This document shows positions 60,919 through 64,000 of a stretch of DNA of 64,000 nt, piece after piece. The stretch is from an uncultured Lachnospiraceae bacterium (GTDB taxonomy: Bacteria; Bacillota; Clostridia; Lachnospirales; Lachnospiraceae). Positions within the stretch are counted from its first letter, which is position 1. The number at the start of each line of letters is the position of its first letter. A program made the position numbers and the translations under genes. The stretch covers positions 41,083-105,082 of the forward strand of contig CADBNF010000092.1 of the NCBI GenBank assembly GCA_902796005.1, written 5' to 3'. The notes beneath the pieces are model-generated. The model saw only the letters and a program-made list of their open reading frames with translations, had not been told where the DNA came from and made no database searches.

Positions 60919-62376
60919 TTACTCCAGACCTCTTAAGCTGGCAAGCTCCATTACCCGGATGCTCATCCTGCAGTAATTGCGCAGGTAGGAATCCTCCAGG
61001 TCCCGATCCAGCATGCTGCGGATCTTGTTCAGCCGGTAAAGAACCGTATTTCTGTGGGTGAAAAGCTCCGAAGCGGTTTTCGAAACGGAGCACTCGTTGT
61101 TCAGGAACACCTCCAGGGTGCGCAGCAGCTCATCGCCGTTCTCCTGCCTGCGCTGCCACATTTTCCGGACTGCCGGGATGCTGGCGATAACGGAATGCTT
61201 TAAGGAGGGCGCCTCCAGCAGGTAGTCCACCGCATAATCATAGAAGTCCAGGAGCTTTTCCTCCGGCGCGGTCTTCGCCGAATAGTCCAGCACATATTCC
61301 GCCAGCTCGTACAGGTAGCCGATATCTTCAATTCCCCGGCAGAAGCCGGTGAATACAATCCGCACCGGATTGGAGGCGGCGATTTCAGAGATAACGCCGG
61401 AGCCCGAGCCCTGGCGGATATCATAGGCGGAAATGATCACCACCGAATCGTCCTGCTTCATGATTTCGCATTTCGGATAGCGGCTCTGGAGCAGGTTGTA
61501 GACCACATTCAGAAGATAATCCGCATAGGTAATCTGGTCCCTGTTCTTCAGGCTGACCACCGTCACGAAATATCTTCCCTGCTTTACCCAGCTGCGGTAC
61601 TGCAGCTGCAGGTCCAGCTGCTTTTCATCATAGTCCATATGATGCAGCAGATAGTAAAAGACCTTTTTATTGCCGCCGCCGTTCTCCGCAGAATCGCTGC
61701 TCATGAGGTTCTGCAGGGCATCCGCAAGGAATTTCAGCAGCTGGTAATCCCCGTGGTTAAGCTGTCGCTCCTTGGCCAGAACCACCACCTGCCCGCAGAG
61801 AAGGCCCTTATTGAATATGGAATAGGCCATACTGGCCAGGGGAAGCTCCTCGCCGGTATAGTAGGAAAAGCGGTTGACGCCGCCCTCCAGGGTCATGTGC
61901 CGGTCGGAGGACCGCATCATCTCCATGATGGCATTGATGGAGCTGTTGCCGTAGGTCAGCAGGTAGTCCCACTCCGAATCCACGCTTCCCAGCGGATACT
62001 TCTCCGTCAGCGCCAGCACCTGGCTGTTGCCGTTAAAGAGCACCATGGGATTGTTGAAGACCAGCCAGGCGGTATTGATAATCCCATGGTAATCCCCCTC
62101 GGCTATCGCTTCGTGGAGCTGATCCTCCCAGTTATTGTAAAAATCAAAGACATCCTGAACAATTTCAAAGCCTTCCGCCAGCTTCGTATCCCGGATACGG
62201 ATGGAATCCTTTCCGTATGCGCAGAAACAGTCGTCCCCGGATTCGTAGACATAGACACAGTTCGTAGCGTATGCTCTTCTGGCACTTAAAAGAACTGCCG
62301 GGGAACTCTCCCGGATATTCACTTCGATATCCAGAGAACTCAGACGGTTGGCTATCATCCACATACTGAGCTTCAT
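60919..62376 (-). CDS. PucR/CdaR-type transcriptional regulator
   Basis: 485 residues. The C-terminal segment LEVFLNNECSVSKTASELFTHRNTVLYRLNKI is the PucR-family helix-turn-helix, and the preceding about 100 residues fit the GGDEF-like central domain of that family. The N-terminal about 250 residues are a sensory region without a domain I can name. Members often activate genes for purine, sugar-acid or other ligand catabolism. The start MKLSMWMIANRL has GGTGGG upstream. It sits between the UroD-like gene and the CoA-transferase gene and is the natural candidate for controlling both. Confidence 0.85.
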   Translation of the reverse strand: MKLSMWMIANRLSSLDIEVNIRESSPAVLLSARRAYATNCVYVYESGDDCFCAYGKDSIRIRDTKLAEGFEIVQDVFDFYNNWEDQLHEAIAEGDYHGIINTAWLVFNNPMVLFNGNSQVLALTEKYPLGSVDSEWDYLLTYGNSSINAIMEMMRSSDRHMTLEGGVNRFSYYTGEELPLASMAYSIFNKGLLCGQVVVLAKERQLNHGDYQLLKFLADALQNLMSSDSAENGGGNKKVFYYLLHHMDYDEKQLDLQLQYRSWVKQGRYFVTVVSLKNRDQITYADYLLNVVYNLLQSRYPKCEIMKQDDSVVIISAYDIRQGSGSGVISEIAASNPVRIVFTGFCRGIEDIGYLYELAEYVLDYSAKTAPEEKLLDFYDYAVDYLLEAPSLKHSVIASIPAVRKMWQRRQENGDELLRTLEVFLNNECSVSKTASELFTHRNTVLYRLNKIRSMLDRDLEDSYLRNYCRMSIRVMELASLRGLE

Positions 62377-62435
62377 AAAACCCACCCTGATACACTTTAC
62401 AAAAACATAACTATAATACCAAAATCCTATAATTA

Positions 62436-62464
62436 AAAATAGCATTTATTTGGTTGTTTTACAA
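62436..62464 (-). promoter_or_regulatory. Possible promoter of the PucR-type regulator
   Basis: Minus-strand TTGTAA, 17-base spacer, TATTTT, with a long AT-rich leader of about 60 bases. Confidence 0.35.
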
Positions 62465-62491
62465 GGGTTTTATCCGAAAACAGACAAAAAT

Positions 62492-62511
62492 GCCGGGCGT
62501 TTCCGCCCGGC
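62492..62511. terminator. Terminator after the CoA-transferase gene
   Basis: Stem GCCGGGCG/CGCCCGGC with loop TTTC, flanked by AAAAA and TTTTT, so it may work in both directions. Confidence 0.85.
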
Positions 62512-62538
62512 TTTTTAGGCACATCATACGTTCATGCG

Positions 62539-63807
62539 TTACTTGAGTAAATCGGGTACCTGTCCGCCGCAGCGTTCACGCAGGTCGTCCCAGGTGTTGT
62601 AAATGCCCTTTTCATGCATTTCCTTCAGCTGTTCCTCCGTATAACCCATGCCTTTGAGGATTTCCTCGGAGTGCTCGCCCAGGTAAGGCGCTCTCTCCAT
62701 GGGCGGCTTGGGATTGTTCTTTAAATGGATGGGCAGGCGCAGCATGGTCCGCTTGCCGCTGATGGGATAATCGAATTCCTCGAAGACGCCGATGGCCCAG
62801 GCCTGCTCGTCCTCGAGCACCTCTTCCCAGGTCTGGCACAGGGAGTGGGGAATATCCGCTTTCTTTAAGATATCCAGCCACTCTGCTGCGGTCTTCTTCA
62901 CGAACTCCTCATCAATGATGTTGATGAATTCCTCATGCAGGTGGTTCTTCGTGATATTGTCCATGGTGTATCTCGGATTGCCCACCAGGTCTTCCCTGCC
63001 GATAAGGGGCATGAACCGCGGATAGAAAATATCAAAGGGAGGCATGGACAGCTGGATCCAGCGGCCGTCCTTCGTCTTGTAGGCGTTATTGAAGGGATTC
63101 TCGGCGGTCTTACGGCTGATGGGGTAGCTCTGGCCGAGGTCCTTGTACTGGGCGCACTGGATGGTCATGCCCTGCAGGTAAGCGGATACCTGGAAGAGGC
63201 TGGTGGTGACGTAATCGCCCTTGCCGGTCTTCTCCCGGTTGTACAGGGCGGTCAGGATGCCTGCTGCCAGGATGTAGCCGGAGGTATGGTCGCCGATGCC
63301 TGCAGAGAGGTTCATGGGTGCTTCGCCCTTCTGCATCAGGGAGCCCATCAGGCCGCCTCTTGCCCAGAAAGCGGTGAAGTCATAGCCGGGCAGATCGCAG
63401 TCCGGACCGGTTTCGCCGAAGCCGGTGAAGGAGGCATAAATCAGCCTCGGGAATTTATCCTTGAGGTTCTCGTAGCCCAGGCCCAGCTTGGCCAGTGCCT
63501 GCGGTCTCCAGCTGGTGATGAAAATATCCGTATTCTCCAGCAGCTTAAACAGGATTTCCCTGCCTTCGGGTGCCTTCAGGTTAATCACCAGATCCTTCTT
63601 ATGAGCGTTTTCCAGGTCAAAGGAAGTATTCTCATAGGGGCTTCCCAGTCTTCCTTCGGAAACACCGTTAAACCGGATAAGGTCGCCGCTTTTGGATTCC
63701 ACCTTGATGACGTCTGCGCCGAAATCCGCAAAATATCTGGCACAGGAGGGCGCCGCGATAAAGGTACCCATTTCCACAACTTTCAACCCTTCAAAAGGTC
63801 CGTTCAT
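62539..63807 (-). CDS. CaiB/BaiF family III CoA-transferase
   Basis: 422 residues. Family III transferases move CoA between acids through a glutamyl/aspartyl-CoA mixed anhydride on a conserved Asp. Here it is Asp173 in AGIGDHTSGY. N-terminal LKVVEMGTFIAAPSCARYFADFGADVIKVE is the standard CoA-site start. Among known members it resembles the phenyllactate, 2-hydroxyisocaproate (HadA, FldA) and bile-acid (BaiF) branches in general form, but I cannot choose between them. The start MNGPFEGL has AGGAGG upstream. The downstream (upstream-transcribed) neighbour looks like an FAD oxidoreductase. Confidence 0.9.
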   Translation of the reverse strand: MNGPFEGLKVVEMGTFIAAPSCARYFADFGADVIKVESKSGDLIRFNGVSEGRLGSPYENTSFDLENAHKKDLVINLKAPEGREILFKLLENTDIFITSWRPQALAKLGLGYENLKDKFPRLIYASFTGFGETGPDCDLPGYDFTAFWARGGLMGSLMQKGEAPMNLSAGIGDHTSGYILAAGILTALYNREKTGKGDYVTTSLFQVSAYLQGMTIQCAQYKDLGQSYPISRKTAENPFNNAYKTKDGRWIQLSMPPFDIFYPRFMPLIGREDLVGNPRYTMDNITKNHLHEEFINIIDEEFVKKTAAEWLDILKKADIPHSLCQTWEEVLEDEQAWAIGVFEEFDYPISGKRTMLRLPIHLKNNPKPPMERAPYLGEHSEEILKGMGYTEEQLKEMHEKGIYNTWDDLRERCGGQVPDLLK

Positions 63808-63850
63808 TTTCCTATCCTCCTGATTGAAAATCAAAATTTAATACAGCTTT

Positions 63851-63879
63851 ATTGTACAAAAAGGGGTGCGGCTTTGCAA
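63851..63879 (-). promoter_or_regulatory. Promoter of the CoA-transferase gene
   Basis: Minus-strand TTGCAA, 17-base spacer, TACAAT, about 44 bases before the start codon. Confidence 0.6.
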
Positions 63880-63906
63880 GACAAAACCGTTTCCCGTTCC
63901 TGCTTT

Positions 63907-64000
63907 CTACCGTTCTTTTCCGCAGGAAAATGCGGCCAGCGCGCCGTTGTAGCCGTTGTTTACGATATTGTAGAACCGGTAGCCGCCGGAGAAGTTATAA
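63907..64000 (-). CDS. C-terminal end of a probable FAD-dependent oxidoreductase with rhodanese domain (cut by window edge)
   Basis: The last 31 codons of a minus-strand gene ending at TAG. The visible text YNFSGGYRFYN resembles the end of the rhodanese module found in CoA-disulfide-reductase-like flavoproteins (typical NLSGGYRTY), followed by a short tail. Too little is present to be sure. Confidence 0.4.
   Translation of the reverse strand, partial: YNFSGGYRFYNIVNNGYNGALAAFSCGKER

Noticed and set aside
1..64000. CRISPR array, prophage, insertion sequence or toxin-antitoxin pair
   Set aside because: No direct-repeat/spacer pattern, transposase, integrase (other than housekeeping XerD), phage gene or paired small toxin-antitoxin frame was seen.

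Overview
The window looks like chromosomal DNA of a moderately GC-rich anaerobic clostridium, most likely a Lachnospiraceae-type Firmicute. Reasons: MecA, WhiA, RapZ, an HPr-like protein, RNase Y and a ComEB-type dCMP deaminase, split transketolase subunits, GGAGG-type ribosome binding sites, sigma-A-like promoters (many with a 17-base spacer) and intrinsic terminators after many operons. Taxonomy is inferred from gene content and style only. Almost all genes lie on the minus strand. The exceptions are mecA, a DUF1576-like membrane protein, a cation diffusion facilitator and a UroD-like protein.

Bases 1-16,700: elongation factor P (cut by the edge) follows an operon read GH18/SH3 protein, coiled-coil protein, tsaC, rpiB, upp, dCMP deaminase. 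mecA stands alone and faces the operon murB-rapZ-whiA-HPr-like. carB has its own promoter and no carA beside it. trmB-pyk and a lipoprotein gene follow. A gene-free stretch (16,638-17,056) carries two perfect DnaA-box matches and hairpins.

Bases 17,000-39,000: the glycolytic operon gap-pgk-tpiA-dtd, a PHP phosphatase, xerD, a large secreted repeat protein with a lipoprotein partner, three tRNAs (Asp, Ile2, Thr), a MATE exporter, a decayed ABC transporter gene, an acyl-CoA dehydrogenase fused to an EtfA C-terminal domain, an AstE/aspartoacylase-like hydrolase, an alanine/glycine:cation symporter, a cell-envelope operon (PrsA/SurA-like lipoprotein, lgt, acidic small protein, L,D-transpeptidase, membrane protein) and tRNA-Gly.

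Bases 39,000-48,800: split transketolase, an MmgE/PrpD protein, RNase Y, recA-recX, and a murE-like gene overlapping glgA.

Bases 48,900-64,000: the accessory and most unusual part. Five paralogous GPH/MFS cation-coupled transporters, a DUF1576-like membrane protein, a predicted Mn-type CDF exporter, a UroD-like methyltransferase, a PucR/CdaR-type regulator, a family III CoA-transferase and the end of a probable rhodanese-domain oxidoreductase. Together they suggest uptake and CoA- or methyl-transfer-based catabolism of one or more small organic compounds. The substrate cannot be read from the sequence.
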